Of a DNA stretch of 64,000 bases, positions 11,098 through 21,716 are shown one piece after another; positions within the stretch are counted from its first letter, which is position 1; every line of letters begins with the position of its first letter. The position numbers and the translations under genes are program-made. The stretch comes from Heliocidaris tuberculata. Taxonomy: Eukaryota; Echinodermata; Echinoidea; Camarodonta; Echinometridae. The stretch spans positions 16,750,920 through 16,814,919 of the forward strand of contig CM046844.1 in the NCBI GenBank assembly GCA_025618425.1. Reading direction: 5' to 3'. The notes under the pieces were generated by a model, which did not search any database, was not told the origin of the DNA, and worked only from the letters and a program-made list of their open reading frames with translations.

Positions 11098-11256
11098 GGG
11101 CCCCGTTGCACAAAAATTACCATTAATGGTAACTCTGCTATCAATGGTAACTACCATGGTAACATCACTCAACAGCCAATCAAAATCAAGGTTTCCATGG
11201 GAGTTATCATTGATGGCAAAGTTACCGTTAATGGTAAGTTTTATGCAACGGGGCCC
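11098..11256. mobile_element. MITE, GGGCCCCGTTGCA type, copy 1 (159 bp)
   Basis: Fold-back unit with ends GGGCCCCGTTGCACAAAA and TTTTATGCAACGGGGCCC. Inside are nested inverted words ACCATTAATGGTAAC and GCTATCAATGGTAAC. Copy 2 at 13849-14007 has exactly the same length, and its sequence matches when read on the opposite strand. Confidence 0.88.
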
Positions 11257-11301
11257 TGGACCTTCAAAACGGGTAGGGGGAGGCGTACATCGGCTTTACC
11301 C

Positions 11302-12628
11302 TATACAGGGTGGCCCAGAAAGAATTCAACACCTGAGATCTGCAGTTTCAACAACATCATTGACACAGTATCGTTATTTTTTTATTTTATTGGGTAGAAA
11401 ATTTTTCCGAGTAAAATGACCCCAAGATCATCAATTTTGGGTAGGGCGTTTTGATTCTACGGCTATTTTTGTGAGGCAATGTCATTTTCACAATTTGCTA
11501 CTTTTGCAACCGTAGTCATGCTTAAAGGGAAAGTCCACCCTGATTTCAAGATGATTTTAAAAGAAGCATTAAAACTAAATAAACACATCAGTGAAGGTTT
11601 GAGCAAAATACGATAAGAAATAAGAATATTTGAAGTCGTAATCAATCAAACACAAATTGGCAACTCCGTGACATACTAGCATGACTAGGATCCTGCGAGC
11701 TCCTCTCCCATTTGCCCTGTATACCCTCAAAAATTATTAATCTTCATTTTCTCTAAAGAAAATATTCAATCATACATCTCTCTCCCAAGTACTGTTCAGA
11801 TCCCCCTTCTTTTCGCTAATATATTGCTAATATCGTTCAGATTAGCACGTTTCTTTATTTTTTTCTTTTGATCAAAGTACTGTAACTATTTTTCCTTTTT
11901 TTTCCAAACAGGGGTCTATGAAACACAAGCCATGCTTACTTAGACATGCTTAATAGACATATTTGCTGTGTTTCTGTTCTTAATTTTCATATGTACTGTT
12001 TATAAAAAAATATTTTAAACGTGTAAAAGATATGTTAGTGGAAAATAAAAAATAAACCTTGAAACTTTGAAACTTTGAAACGTGCATTTTAGATATAATC
12101 ATTCCTCATGTGTTTTTATACAAAACCTGTAAAACTTAGAAAATCAAAATTTATGAGTTATTCTATTTTGAGCAAATGGGAGAGGAGCTCGCAAGATGCG
12201 TCACGGATTTCCAAATTTGTGTTTGATTGATTGCAACTTCAAAAATTCCTAACTTTCTTAGATCTTATCGGATTTTGCTCAAACATTCACTATATGACGG
12301 ATTTTCATAGAGTCAGCTTGTTGACATACATATGACTGCTCTCAATTTGAAAACGAAGACAACATGGCTTCGTTGAAGATTGCATGAAAAGCCGTCATTC
12401 GTAAATTTCTCCCTGCTTCAAGCATTATTACGGTTGCAAAAGTAGCAAATTTTGAAAATGACATTGCCTCACAGAAATAGTCATGGAATCAAAACGCCTT
12501 ACCCAAAATTGATGATTATGGTGTCATTTTTTCTACCTAATAAAACAAAAAACTGATAATATTGTGTCAATGATGTAGTTGAAATTGCAGATCTCAGGTG
12601 TTGCATTCTTCCTGGGCCTCTCTGTATA
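11302..12628. mobile_element. TA-flanked inverted-repeat element (TACAGGGTGGCCC ends)
   Basis: The left end TACAGGGTGGCCCAGAAAG matches TACAGAGAGGCCCAGGAAG, the reverse complement of the right end, and pairing extends inward for over 200 bp (AACACCTGAGATCTGCA, TTTGGGTA-GGCGTTTTGATT, GCTACTTTTGCAACCGTA). A second paired block, ATCAATCAAACACAAATT, continues at 11641-11720 versus 12170-12340. TA is present at both outer edges. The spacer holds a LINE 3' tail. No transposase seen. The TA target and terminal motif suggest a Tc1/mariner-type MITE. Confidence 0.78.
11890..12080 (+). mobile_element. LINE 3' tail (5'-truncated)
   Basis: Short non-coding stretch ending in AATAAACC and then (TTGAAAC)n at 12056-12080. 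A terminal short tandem repeat after an AATAAA-like motif is typical of CR1-group 3' ends. No coding part remains, and the 5' boundary is uncertain. Confidence 0.5.
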
Positions 12629-12634
12629 TGCCAC

Positions 12635-12836
12635 TGAGCATACAGATTATTTTACTATAGTTAATGATTTTATGTCAAACCTGTTGCGTAGATATCTCAC
12701 GTACACATACTGTAAATATTCAAAGAACAAACTACGTGATGTCTAAAATGTTTTGTACATAATCATCAGTGCATCAAACATGGTAAAATACGACAATTAT
12801 TTTATCTTGCGAAATAAAATTGAATTGAATTGAACA
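12635..12836 (+). mobile_element. LINE 3' tail (5'-truncated), TTGAA type
   Basis: Ends in GAAATAAAATTGAATTGAAT. The same (GAATT)n tail type closes the CR1-like insertion at 17311 on the opposite strand. The 5' boundary is estimated, with only 3' UTR present. Confidence 0.5.
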
Positions 12837-13248
12837 TTTAAGAGTCGTTATTTGCAGATGTGTAAAACAATGGATGATCCTTATGATAACTTTTATAAGT
12901 ACAGATTTTATGAAAAGGAGCCAAATTTATCGATAAAACACTGTTTTGATTTGTTTGTTTGTTTTTTGGTCTTGGTATATGTCGGTTTGAATATTCACCT
13001 ACCATTCATTTACTTATCATTCTGTCATTAGAGTTCCTGTCAAAAATTTGCAAACTTTTGAATTTTCTTTTATTTATATTCTGGCAGACATACAGATAAT
13101 TAGGTTTTTTCCAGGTGATTTTCACATACATGTAAGATATGAAATGCAATTTACCAATACTATCACTTAATCACACCTTCTTGCTGTTTTGCTTTTGCAT
13201 GTCAATCCTTCTCAGTGCCTTAAAGGTTCTCCTTTTTATAGTGTAGAG

Positions 13249-13266
13249 AGATTAGGTGGCTAACTT
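13249..13266 (+). repeat. Target-site duplication of the L1/Tx1 LINE, left copy
   Basis: AGATTAGGTGGCTAACTT is identical to 20158-20175. The two copies bracket a minus-strand LINE exactly. Confidence 0.93.
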
Positions 13267-13772
13267 TTTTTGTCTTTAAAAACTTTTATTGATCAAATAA
13301 TTCATACGTACATCGAAACAACAATAATCATATAATCAATTCACAGTAATTACAAATGGTAAGAATACATGAAAACGTCAAACAATGCGGAAATAGTGGG
13401 TAACACTTCTTATCTATATCAAAGAATGTAATCAAAATAATTTTTCCACAGGGGACCATTTCTTATAGTGCATTCCTTCAATATTCTTCTGTTTTGCAAT
13501 GTTAAGTTCTATGTATTTCGTATTACGAATAAAAGATAAAAGCCCACTTAAACATGGTTTTGTGTTTTTGCATTTTTGGATATGAATATAACTTTTTTAA
13601 ACATTAGTACCAAATAGTAACATTTTGTTGGACTCTTTCGAATCTTTGATGAAACCAAACATCATTCTTTTTCTACTGAAATCTTCAAACTTAACATTAA
13701 TTTTCTTGCCAATCTTATCAACAAATTCCTGTCTAAACATACAGGCAACATCACAGTCATAAAATATATGAA
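13267..13772 (-). pseudogene. L1/Tx1-clade LINE, C-terminus and 3' UTR
   Basis: Read on the minus strand, HIFYDCDVACMFRQEFVDKI and GFIKDSKESNKMLLFGTNV correspond to the C-terminal domain of Tx1-type ORF2. The 3' UTR follows, with AATAAA in GATCAATAAAAG and a short A-rich end (AAAGACAAAAA) abutting the 18-bp target duplication at 13266. The coding part joins the block at 14084-14607 across a nested MITE pair. Confidence 0.85.
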
Positions 13773-14083
13773 CTGGGGCCCGATGCACAAAACTTGCGTT
13801 TGAACGCAACTCAGGAAAATCAAACTCAACTTTATTTTCAGCCAATCAGGGCCCCGTTGCATAAAACTTATCATTAACGGTAACGTTGCTATCAATGGTA
13901 ACTCCCATGGAAACCTTGATTTTGATTGGCTGTTGAGTGATGTTACCATGGTAGTTACCATTGATAGCAGAGTTACCATTAATGGTAAGTTTTATGCAAC
14001 GGGGCCCAGAAGTGCGCATTTAGGACTTGCGTTTGATTTTTAGGAGTTGCGATTAAACGCAAGTTTTGTGCAACGGGCTCCAG
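13773..14083. mobile_element. MITE inserted in the L1/Tx1 LINE (host of a second MITE)
   Basis: Ends CTGGGGCCCGATGCACAAAA and TTTTGTGCAACGGGCTCCAG are inverted repeats, as are the inner words CTTGCGTTTGAACGCAA. Without the inner 159-bp MITE it measures ~152 bp. It breaks the LINE protein between TLE and HIFYDCD. Confidence 0.82.
13849..14007. mobile_element. MITE, GGGCCCCGTTGCA type, copy 2 (nested)
   Basis: Same 159-bp family as 11098-11256, lying inside the MITE at 13773-14083, which itself lies in a LINE: a three-level nest. Ends GGGCCCCGTTGCATAAAAC and GTTTTATGCAACGGGGCCC. Confidence 0.88.
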
Positions 14084-14607
14084 GTGTTTCTAGAGTTGAG
14101 TTACAAAAGGTGCAAGTCTCTGAATCAACTAATTTCATCTTGTACAATCTGTTATTAGTATAAAGTATGTTATGTGACAGTATGAATTGAAAAACTCTCA
14201 TTTTCACTTCATCTGTGCACCTGAATGGTAGTGTATAAATTTGTGACCAGTCGTTCTCTTGAATATCAAATATGCTAGAAAATAAATGTTCACAAACTAG
14301 TCTTGCTATTACTTCAGAAAGAAAACCCTTGTACACTATTTTTGACTTGAGTTTATATAGTTCATATATCAAAAACTCTAATTGTTAGTGTTCTTCACTT
14401 TCGCTATTCAAAAACATTTGAAGTATCAAGGGATTAAATTCAAATCTCCACTCTTTTTTTACTGAGTGCACTGTTGCCATGTATTGTAAAAAATATTTGT
14501 TTGAAACACCTTTTTTCATTCCAAAAATCAAAATGGAGAATTTCTCCATTGTTATCAAACAGTTGGTATACATAATAAAGCCCTGCCTCATGTAAAGCTT
14601 TGCAGTA
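14084..14607 (-). pseudogene. L1/Tx1-clade LINE, C-terminal domain
   Basis: Minus-strand reading gives YCKALHEAGLYYVYQLFD and then WSQIYTLPFRCTDEVKMRVF followed by FILSHNILYTNNRLYKMKL and CTFCNSTLE. This order is characteristic of the region downstream of RT in Tx1/L1-type ORF2, with a C-x2-C-like element near the end. Frameshifts separate the two parts around 14385. Upstream it joins 16466 cleanly once the TA-flanked element is removed. Confidence 0.86.
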
Positions 14608-15038
14608 TTCTGCGTTCCGGCGTGACGTTATTTTCCTAACGACGACCCTAGTAACGCCTCAGTGGGTGAAAGCACGGCCCGCTTGCATGAGCGTCGTACT
14701 TTAATAGTAGACTTCGGGCCCACACGTAGCATTTGCGTGCAGTACATCTATTGCATTTTATTTGTATGCAAATAGAACGACTCTCGCACAGCGAACATCA
14801 TCAGAAATTCACTCCTGGCAGGATAACCTCATACCTGTCGGAGTGGTTGATGTCATATTCAGGGAATAATCAGGGAATCAGGGAATAATATAAACAAAAC
14901 TTTCACAAAACTGAGTAGGTTGGACTGTACATAGTCCCATACCGTAACGATACAATACTGTGAAAAGCTACATGAGCGAGTTTTTGTTTTTGGTTCCCAT
15001 GACACATTTTCTGTCTTTGAAATCTCTATAGATCTATT

Positions 15039-15066
15039 GGTATATATATATATATATATATATATT
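15039..15066 (+). repeat. (TA)n microsatellite
   Basis: TA dinucleotide run within the TA-flanked element. Confidence 0.95.
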
Positions 15067-15175
15067 GTAAGAAATGTTCCTCGAACACAACGCTGGTGGT
15101 CACTCATAGTTGTTTTAGTGGAAGGTATAATGAAAGAAATGTCAGTCCTACTCCACTCTCGTTCCCTATCTCCCA

Positions 15176-15250
15176 CCCCCCCCCTCCCTCTCTCTCTCTC
15201 TCTCTTCTGTCTGACTCCTCTGCCCCTTCTCTGCCTCTCCCTCTCGTTCC
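15176..15250 (+). repeat. CT-rich microsatellite
   Basis: C-run and (TC)n tract; the open frames across it are low-complexity artefacts. Confidence 0.9.
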
Positions 15251-15269
15251 ACATTGCACTATCACTATG

Positions 15270-15390
15270 TCTGTACTATATTGTATTAGACTATACGATG
15301 TTGTATTACATTACACTTTACTTTATTACATTATATTGTGTTGTATTATATTATATTGTGTTGTATCATACTATATTGTATCATGCATGC
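15270..15390 (+). repeat. Degenerate TTATATTGTG-type short repeat
   Basis: Imperfect repeats of words such as TATATTGTGTTGTAT and TTACATTA. Confidence 0.8.
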
Positions 15391-15711
15391 TATATATCCA
15401 TGCAAATGATGCAATCAATGCAAATGCAAACTTGTATATATTGAAACAAGTGAAGCTAACAGGTTGTGTACTTCTCATATAGATCCCCAAAGAAGCCCAT
15501 GTCACCTTAAAAAGCAACACCGACTAGTTACCACGACAACTTTGTCCACATGGTAATCATTCACACTCATTATCTATATTGTTTGCAAATATTCATAGAA
15601 ATATTATTTACAAAAATAGATTTGTAAATGTAGACATGCAAGTATCTTTTCACACATTGATTTATTCTTTTAAAAAACATGCAAATGTATAATAATGATG
15701 ATGTTAATAAG

Positions 15712-15712
15712 A

Positions 15713-15756
<44 letters not shown>

Positions 15757-15850
15757 ATACTGCTACTACTACTACTAATAATAATAACAGACATAACAAT
15801 AACAATAATGATAATAATAATAATCATTATAATAATAAACAACATAATTA
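15712..15850 (+). repeat. (CTA)n then (AAT)n trinucleotide repeats
   Basis: About 20 CTA triplets followed by AAT/ATA-rich triplets to ~15850. Confidence 0.95.
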
Positions 15851-16465
15851 ATATTATTATAATTATATTGATTAGTACTTAACCATTGTAAGAAATTGAA
15901 ATGTATATGCCGATGTAAATGTCAGCCATCATTTTATGTTTTTATACAGTCCTGATGAAGATCATTGATCGAAAGCTTGACAAATAAAGGAGGACAATAA
16001 AAGCTACGACCGTCTCATAGTGACATTTCTTTCATTATATATATATATATATATATATACATATATATATTTATTTATTTATTTATTTATTATATCAGCA
16101 AGATATGTACCTATTATGAAATAATCCGAACGTATGTGGTCGGTTCCCAGCGTCTGTTATTAGACCTCTGTCTGGATTTTTCCTGCCGATTTCGATCGCG
16201 TTGACCCATTTCCCCCATCTTTCGCGGTATTTAACGCGATCAGGTAAAATACAAAATGAAAGAGATTATCCCTGCATCATATTGTGGTTGTGACAACCTA
16301 TGGCACATCAAATTTTCGGCATTTTGAAGAAGAAAAGAAAAAAACATTATTGCCACAAAACCAAAATGCGTGCAAAGTCAGTGTATTGCTATGCATTGCC
16401 AAGCTATTGTTTTCCCCAAGCGGCTGCCATCAAGACGAAAGTTCCCGGATGTCCGGAACGCAGAA

Positions 16466-17310
16466 TAATGACTTTTTATTAACCAGAATGAATTTATTAT
16501 TCAAAACACATTGCGTCAGCATACTGACCTGACTTCTATCATTAGTGACCAATTCGCAATGAATATCTGTCTTTAACCATGCCTTCAATAAAGCAACATA
16601 GAATGGAAGGATATCCTCAATTTTTGGTAGTTTCTCAATTACATAATTACTGACAAAAATACATTTACCACCATATAACCTTAAGAAATTCTTCAAAGGG
16701 AATGATCCAACTGTGATCTGATTTGTAAACATATCGTTGAACCCACTTTACCAGCTGAGTATTTATCATACATTGAATGTTTAGGATTTTAGTCCCCCTT
16801 CTGAGTAATCAGCAAACATAGTTGCCTTTGAAATTTTGTCTGGGCCATTCCACATAAATAAAAACATAAGCTTCTCAATTTCCTTGACAAATTCAGAAGG
16901 CAATGAAATGTTGGACAAGAGATAAATTACTTTGGACATTATAAAGGTTTTTAAGATTTGTGTTTTGCCAATCAAGGTTAGTCCTCTGTTTTTTTCCATT
17001 TAGCAAGTATATTTCTCATTTCTTTAATTCAAGTTTCAAAATTCCTTTTCCTTGCTTCTTCTAAATCATGTTAAAAATATATGCCCAAAACTTTATTCCC
17101 TTCCCTGGCCATTCATGTAATACTACTTCACCTAGATGCCTATTTTGACCAATCCACATGCCTTCAGTGTTAGATTTATTTAAGACCAGACATTTTTGAA
17201 AATTCCTCAAACTCTGAAAATACATTAAGTAGGGACTCACTACCTTTGCTTTGTCTTCAGCATACGCTGTGTATTTTATTTCCTTTCCCCCCACTACAAA
17301 ACCCATTACT
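16466..17310 (-). pseudogene. L1/Tx1-clade LINE, RT thumb and connection
   Basis: From the 5' side on the minus strand: GFVVGGKEIKYTAYAED is the RT motif C region, with the usual ADD replaced by AED; then LVLNKSNTEGMWIGQ, GLTLIGKTQILKTFIMSKVI, FLFMWNGPDKI and YSEGGLKS. These are hallmark segments of L1/Tx1 ORF2. Stops and frameshifts separate them. The mutated catalytic aspartate and the breaks make the protein non-functional. Confidence 0.88.
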
Positions 17311-18110
17311 GAATTGAATTGAATTGAATTGAAAAAGGTCTTTATTGGAATCTGACTGGCGACCAAAGGTCGAATTGTACAGAATATACATGTATAAAAG
17401 GCTACAAAAAATATAAATGGACATAAAAAGAAAAACGAATTCAATTATAAGCATCAATATACTGAAATTCCATTCAAATACAAGACGAATATTAAAGTGA
17501 GGGTTAAGCAACTGTAAAAGTATATCATCATGGTTGCCTGATGTCTGGTTAATAAAATCACTGCCAAATATAAACTCAATTCTTATGAATGCTTAAGAAC
17601 TGATAGAATGATAATCATTCAATATGTTGATAAAATATGGAATTGCACTTTTTTTAACTGGTCAGTTTTACAAAGTAATTGAGAGTATTTTTTTATATAT
17701 CTTAAATTTAAATTAACATATCTTTGATCAGGCAACCATGATGAGTACATGAGGTGCTTCTCTGAATTCAAGGCAAAATCTACACACAACTTTATCCTTC
17801 TTTCCTTCAAAGGTAAGAAATTGCACACTTCCAGTGCTTTTTTTGTATGTTGAAACCTAGTATAATTTTAATTGCACGTTTCTGAAATTTTTCTATATCA
17901 TTTGTGTGTTTTTTTTTGTAAGGCTTGAGTGAAAAAGAGGAACACAGTATTCTAAAACTGGTCTAAGATATCCTGTGTGCACAGTGATAAGATCACATAC
18001 AGGTAAATTAAAATGTCTTAATTTATGTAACATAAACAATCTTCTATTGTACTTTTTCAGCATTTCTTTAACATGTGTATCCCATTTAAGGTTCTGTTGG
18101 AAATATATCA
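17311..18110 (-). pseudogene. 5'-truncated CR1-like LINE inserted in the L1/Tx1 LINE
   Basis: Minus-strand reading gives LKWDTHVKEMLKKYNRRLF, then LPVCDLITVHTGYLRPVLEY and LFHSSLTKK. This is the RT C-terminal region of a CR1/Jockey-group LINE and is unlike the surrounding Tx1 protein. It ends in (AATTC)n at 17311-17333 (plus-strand GAATTGAATT). TACT is repeated at the two edges (17307-17310 and 18111-18114). The Tx1 protein reads across the junctions once this segment is removed. Confidence 0.85.
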
Positions 18111-18364
18111 TACTGCCATTATTTCTGACTCTATTAAAAAAACTTCCAATCCCAATATGAATAACAGGGGTGCAAGAGGATCACCTTGTCTAACTCCTCT
18201 GCTAACTTTGAAATAACCTGTAGTGAACCCATTTACAAGAACACAGCTACTGATATCTTTATAACTGAATTAGTGAGGGCTCAAAGTTATAGGCTTCCAA
18301 ACATCGGAAAATAAATGAATGGCTCATTGAGTCAAATGCCTTGGTAAGATCCAATGCCATTATT
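18111..18364 (-). pseudogene. L1/Tx1-clade LINE, RT palm (motifs A and B)
   Basis: MALDLTKAFDSMSHSFIF is motif A, and [19 protein letters not shown], after stops and a frameshift, is motif B of L1-type RT, on the minus strand. It sits between two insertions (17311-18110 and 18365-19243). Confidence 0.9.
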
Positions 18365-18414
18365 GTCCCCGCCGAACGAAGTTCGGGAGGGGACTATGAA
18401 ACGGGCTCCGTTCG

Positions 18415-18445
<31 letters not shown>

Positions 18446-19243
18446 CCGTCCGTCCGTCCGTCCGTCTGTCCGTGTGTGCTCAAATGTTAGAAAATGCTAC
18501 TTCTCCGTCATTTCTTGGCCGATTTTGATTCCGATTGTTTTATCTGATAGGCTGGGTGGGGGCTTCCAAACTTCTGCACAGAATTTTGAAATTCAATAAT
18601 TATGCAAATTTATGCAAATTTATTCAAAATTGACGAAAAATGCTACTTCTCCTCTATTTCACATCGGATTGTGATTCCGATTGTTTTATCTGATAGGGCT
18701 GGGTGGGGGCTTCCAAACTTCTACACAGAATTTTGAAATTCATTAATTATGCAAATTTATGCAAATTTATTCAAAATTGACGAAAAATGCTACTTCTCCT
18801 CTATTTCACATCGGATTTTGATTCCGATTGTTTTATCTGATAGGGCTGGGTGGGGGCTTCCAAACTTCTACACAGAATTTTGAAATTCCTTAATTATGCA
18901 AATTTATGCAAATTTATTCAAAATTGACGAAAAATGCTACTTCTCCTCGATTTCACATCGGATTTTGATTCCGATTGTTTTATCTGATAGGGCTGGGTGG
19001 GGGCTTCCAAACTTCTACACAGAATTTTGAAATTCATTATTCATGCAAATTTATGCAAATTTATTCAAAATGGCTGAAGGTTCATAATGTTTTCATGTTT
19101 TATATTTCAGTTGTATACATGCATTGTTGGTATTCTCTTCTTTTGCATGCAGTAACATTATTATTTTATTCACTAAAGTTTTTCACTGAAGTTTTAAGGT
19201 TCAGGCTAGTTAATTTCCACAGATCTGCACTTCCGGCGGGGAC
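18365..19243. mobile_element. Element with GTCCCCGCCG ends and internal tandem repeat
   Basis: Left end GTCCCCGCCGAACGAAGTTC and right end CTTCCGGCGGGGAC share a ~10-bp inverted terminus. A (GT)n tract and (CCGT)n follow the left end (18414-18465). Then come four ~146-bp units starting at 18491, 18637, 18783 and 18931. The end plus (CCGT)n arrangement matches a repeat I have often seen in marine invertebrate genomes, which is recollection. ATT-rich flanks prevent a firm target duplication. It interrupts the LINE RT. Confidence 0.72.
18491..19075 (+). repeat. Four tandem ~146-bp units
   Basis: Each starts AAAATGCTACTTCTCC and contains GATTCCGATTGTTTTATCTG and two ATGCAAATTT words. Periods are 146, 146 and 148. 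Units 2-4 are closer to one another than to unit 1. Confidence 0.93.
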
Positions 19244-20157
19244 ATTTATTACGCATTGCGTAATTTACTCATTCACTTGTTATTCCTTGTAAATCCTCTT
19301 TTTCTGCATAAAACATGAGATCTGATATTAATCGAATCCCTTCTCCAATATATATCTCCCTTTTACAAAAGCAGTCTGTTGACTGTTGATCAAATTTTCT
19401 ATAACTTTAGATATTCTTTTGGCTAAACATTTTGAAAGGATTTTTGCATCGACATTTATCAGAGTGATTGGTCACCAGTTACTATAAGTTTGAGTTTGCC
19501 TTTGTTGGGCTTAGGAATTAATTTTATTACCCCTTGCCTTAGTGAAGCTGACATACACTGGACACTGTATGCAGCATTAAAAGAATCAATCATAAATTTT
19601 GAAACCAGAGGCCAAAATGCCTCATAAAACTCTAAGGTGAGACCATCCTTTCCTGGAGATTTATTTTTTCCATTTTGATCTGTTCCTCTTTTGCTTCATT
19701 GCATGATATTAAACCTTCACATGAGGTCTTTTCTGATTCTGTTAACAGTTCAAGTTTTCTTTGACAAATATAATCCATACAAAATTCTTTAATAAAAGTT
19801 TGGGTGTTTGCTTGTTTTTGAATAAGCCCATTATTTGTATCCAACACATCAATACATGTATTTTCAGCCTGGCTTTTCTCTAATGATAAAAATAATCATA
19901 AATCTTATGTAATTCCTCTTCAATTTGTTTCTTTCTAATCAAAGCTTCTTCTTTCAAACTGTTCACTTCCATTTCACTTATTTCATGTATTTTTTTCAGT
20001 TCGTCCTCTAACTCTTGTCTCAAATTTTCCTTTTCAATTTTTTTTTTCTTTTTTGAATATGGGATAGTGAATTCTCTTATTTTAATTTCAACCATCCCAC
20101 GACATTTTTTTGGTCATGTTTGTGTTCGTATTCATCAACCCATAAAGGGACATTGTC
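19244..20157 (-). pseudogene. L1/Tx1-clade LINE, linker and start of RT (5'-truncated end)
   Basis: Minus-strand reading starts KIREFTIPYSKKKKK, then a charged coiled-coil-like linker (RQELEDELKKIHEISEMEV), then FYEAFWPLVSKFMIDSF, LRQGVIKLIPKPNKGK and FVKGRYILEGIRLISD. These match the region from the endonuclease-RT linker into RT motifs 0-2 of Tx1-type LINEs. No endonuclease precedes it: the target duplication begins at 20158, so this copy was 5'-truncated at insertion. Net LINE length without nested insertions is ~3.0 kb. Several stops are present. Confidence 0.88.
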
Positions 20158-20175
20158 AGATTAGGTGGCTAACTT
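20158..20175 (+). repeat. Target-site duplication of the L1/Tx1 LINE, right copy
   Basis: AGATTAGGTGGCTAACTT, identical at all 18 positions to 13249-13266. Confidence 0.93.
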
Positions 20176-21218
20176 GCAAATCTATCTTTTCAAGGATTTC
20201 AATTAACAGAGGAATACCTTCATAAATGTTCATATGCGATGAACAGCCAATGAATGATTTAGTTAGTACTGAGTTCAAGTATTACGTAATTTCGTTACCA
20301 TAGCTATTATTCCAATTTGTAATATGGAATATTGTTTTAATAATCATGTTTATTTACGCTGATGATTAAATTCCTGCAACTCAACTGACAAAATTAAACA
20401 CAAATATACCAAGCAGTTGCTGCTTACCTCAACTATTACTTTGTAATCTTTCCCATTTCCAGTATATTTACAGATACCTTTTCATTATGGCCTTATGGTA
20501 CTCATTTTAAGATGTTTTATTCACTTGAGATTGCTAATAAAATTTATCAACATTTAAGTGTGTAGGAGATTGAAGAACCTTTAAGTTTTCTTAGTAAATT
20601 TCAGAAGATGTAATTCCGTTATCGATTACTTATCTAGGAAAAAGAGCGAATATCTACATATTACTTTTCAATCTCTTCCTATCACAATTAAGTTGAATAA
20701 ACAGAAAGCTGGATCAAACATAAATCTGGAATTACTAGCTTTTACATTTCAGAGGATATTGAATGGAAATGAGAGATTTAAAAATGCCACTATTTTCTGA
20801 TAATTCCGTTACCACGAAATATATACCACAATATAATTAACGTAAGTGAAAATTTTGGGGTATGAAAGAGTTCAGGTGAAAGAATGCATCTGCAGATTAT
20901 TAAATGGTAGGGAGTGCACCACATTACAAAATTAGTGCACACAAATGTGGGCAAAAAATCTCTAATTTGTAATTGTGGAATTGCCCAACTTTGTATATAT
21001 CAAACTAACAATACCAACATAAGGGTATTAAAAAGAGTACAAAAATAATTTACACAAACGGATCATTATTGACCTAACATGTTCATAATTACAAACCTTC
21101 GGATTTATGAACCCTATTTCATTATCGGAATTACGAACCCTATTCATTTCACCTTCGGAATAACGAACCTTCGGAAAAAAGGTATTTTCACAGAAAGAGT
21201 TGTACAGAATTTTTATGG
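20176..21218. other. Intergenic; short repeated words near its end
   Basis: No gene recognised. At 21095-21182 the word TTCGGAAT(T/A)ACGAACC recurs about four times in degenerate form. Confidence 0.55.
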
Positions 21219-21527
21219 TCAATTTCTTATTGACAAGGCTTCATTTTGTTTTCTTCGTGAACTTAAGTGCTTATAAATATGTTTTTTTGTTTCTCTGGCT
21301 ACATTATCGGAAAATACATGTAACCGTCTTTTTACTTCATTTGAATTTGACGTACCTGTCTTTGTTGCGTTTCTAGTAATCGAGTCTTCATTATCTTTCC
21401 AGGGTTGGGCATCGCTACTAAGACCATTTTGATCATTTCCAGCAAAAATAGTGCAGACAACAATTAGTCCACACATTAAAGTTAATGATACATGTATTAC
21501 GTCCCTCGGTTGCAAATTGAAATGCAT
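21219..21527 (-). CDS. Hypothetical membrane-anchored protein, 102 codons
   Basis: From the ATG at 21525-21527 the minus strand reads MHFNLQPRDVIHVSLTLMCG followed by LIVVCTIFAGN. That is a short basic/polar N-terminus and then a ~20-residue hydrophobic helix, as in a type II membrane protein or uncleaved signal anchor. A polar, Ser/Thr/Asn/Lys-rich region follows with the sequon NAT. The open frame extends upstream to 21659, but that part is translated (GT)n repeat, so I prefer the inner ATG. No family is recognised. It could be a first coding exon of a host gene, a repeat by-product, or chance. Confidence 0.3.
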   Translation of the reverse strand: MHFNLQPRDVIHVSLTLMCGLIVVCTIFAGNDQNGLSSDAQPWKDNEDSITRNATKTGTSNSNEVKRRLHVFSDNVARETKKHIYKHLSSRRKQNEALSIRN

Positions 21528-21716
21528 ATTCTCTGGATAAGTTGCGGAGCAGATGGTGAAGAGAAATAGTAGGCCTATATAGTTGGGCCGGGTCCGACTC
21601 GGAATTGAGCGTGCGTATCTGAGGGTGGGTGTGTGTGTGTATGTGTGTGTGGAGATCACAGAGCTATTTCACCAGGGAAATGTAGGTAACTCAGATGGTG
21701 GAGATGAGGAAGTGTA

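Larger units (their letters stand above)
14608..16465. mobile_element. TA-flanked DNA element inside the L1/Tx1 LINE
   Basis: Left end TTCTGCGTTCCGG and right end CCGGAACGCAGAA are perfect 13-bp inverted repeats with TA on both sides (14606-14607 and 16466-16467). Removing it restores a continuous LINE reading (KKSL then YCKALHEAG), which confirms the borders. It is 1,858 bp long and non-coding as far as I can see, with several microsatellites inside. A stretch near 15950 (CCTGATGAAGATCATTGATC then AATAAAGG) vaguely resembles the 3' part of a retroelement. Confidence 0.85.

Noticed and set aside
15037..15482. 128-135-codon plus-strand frames
   Set aside because: They cross (TA)n, (TC)n and TTATATTG repeats; composition is entirely repeat-driven.
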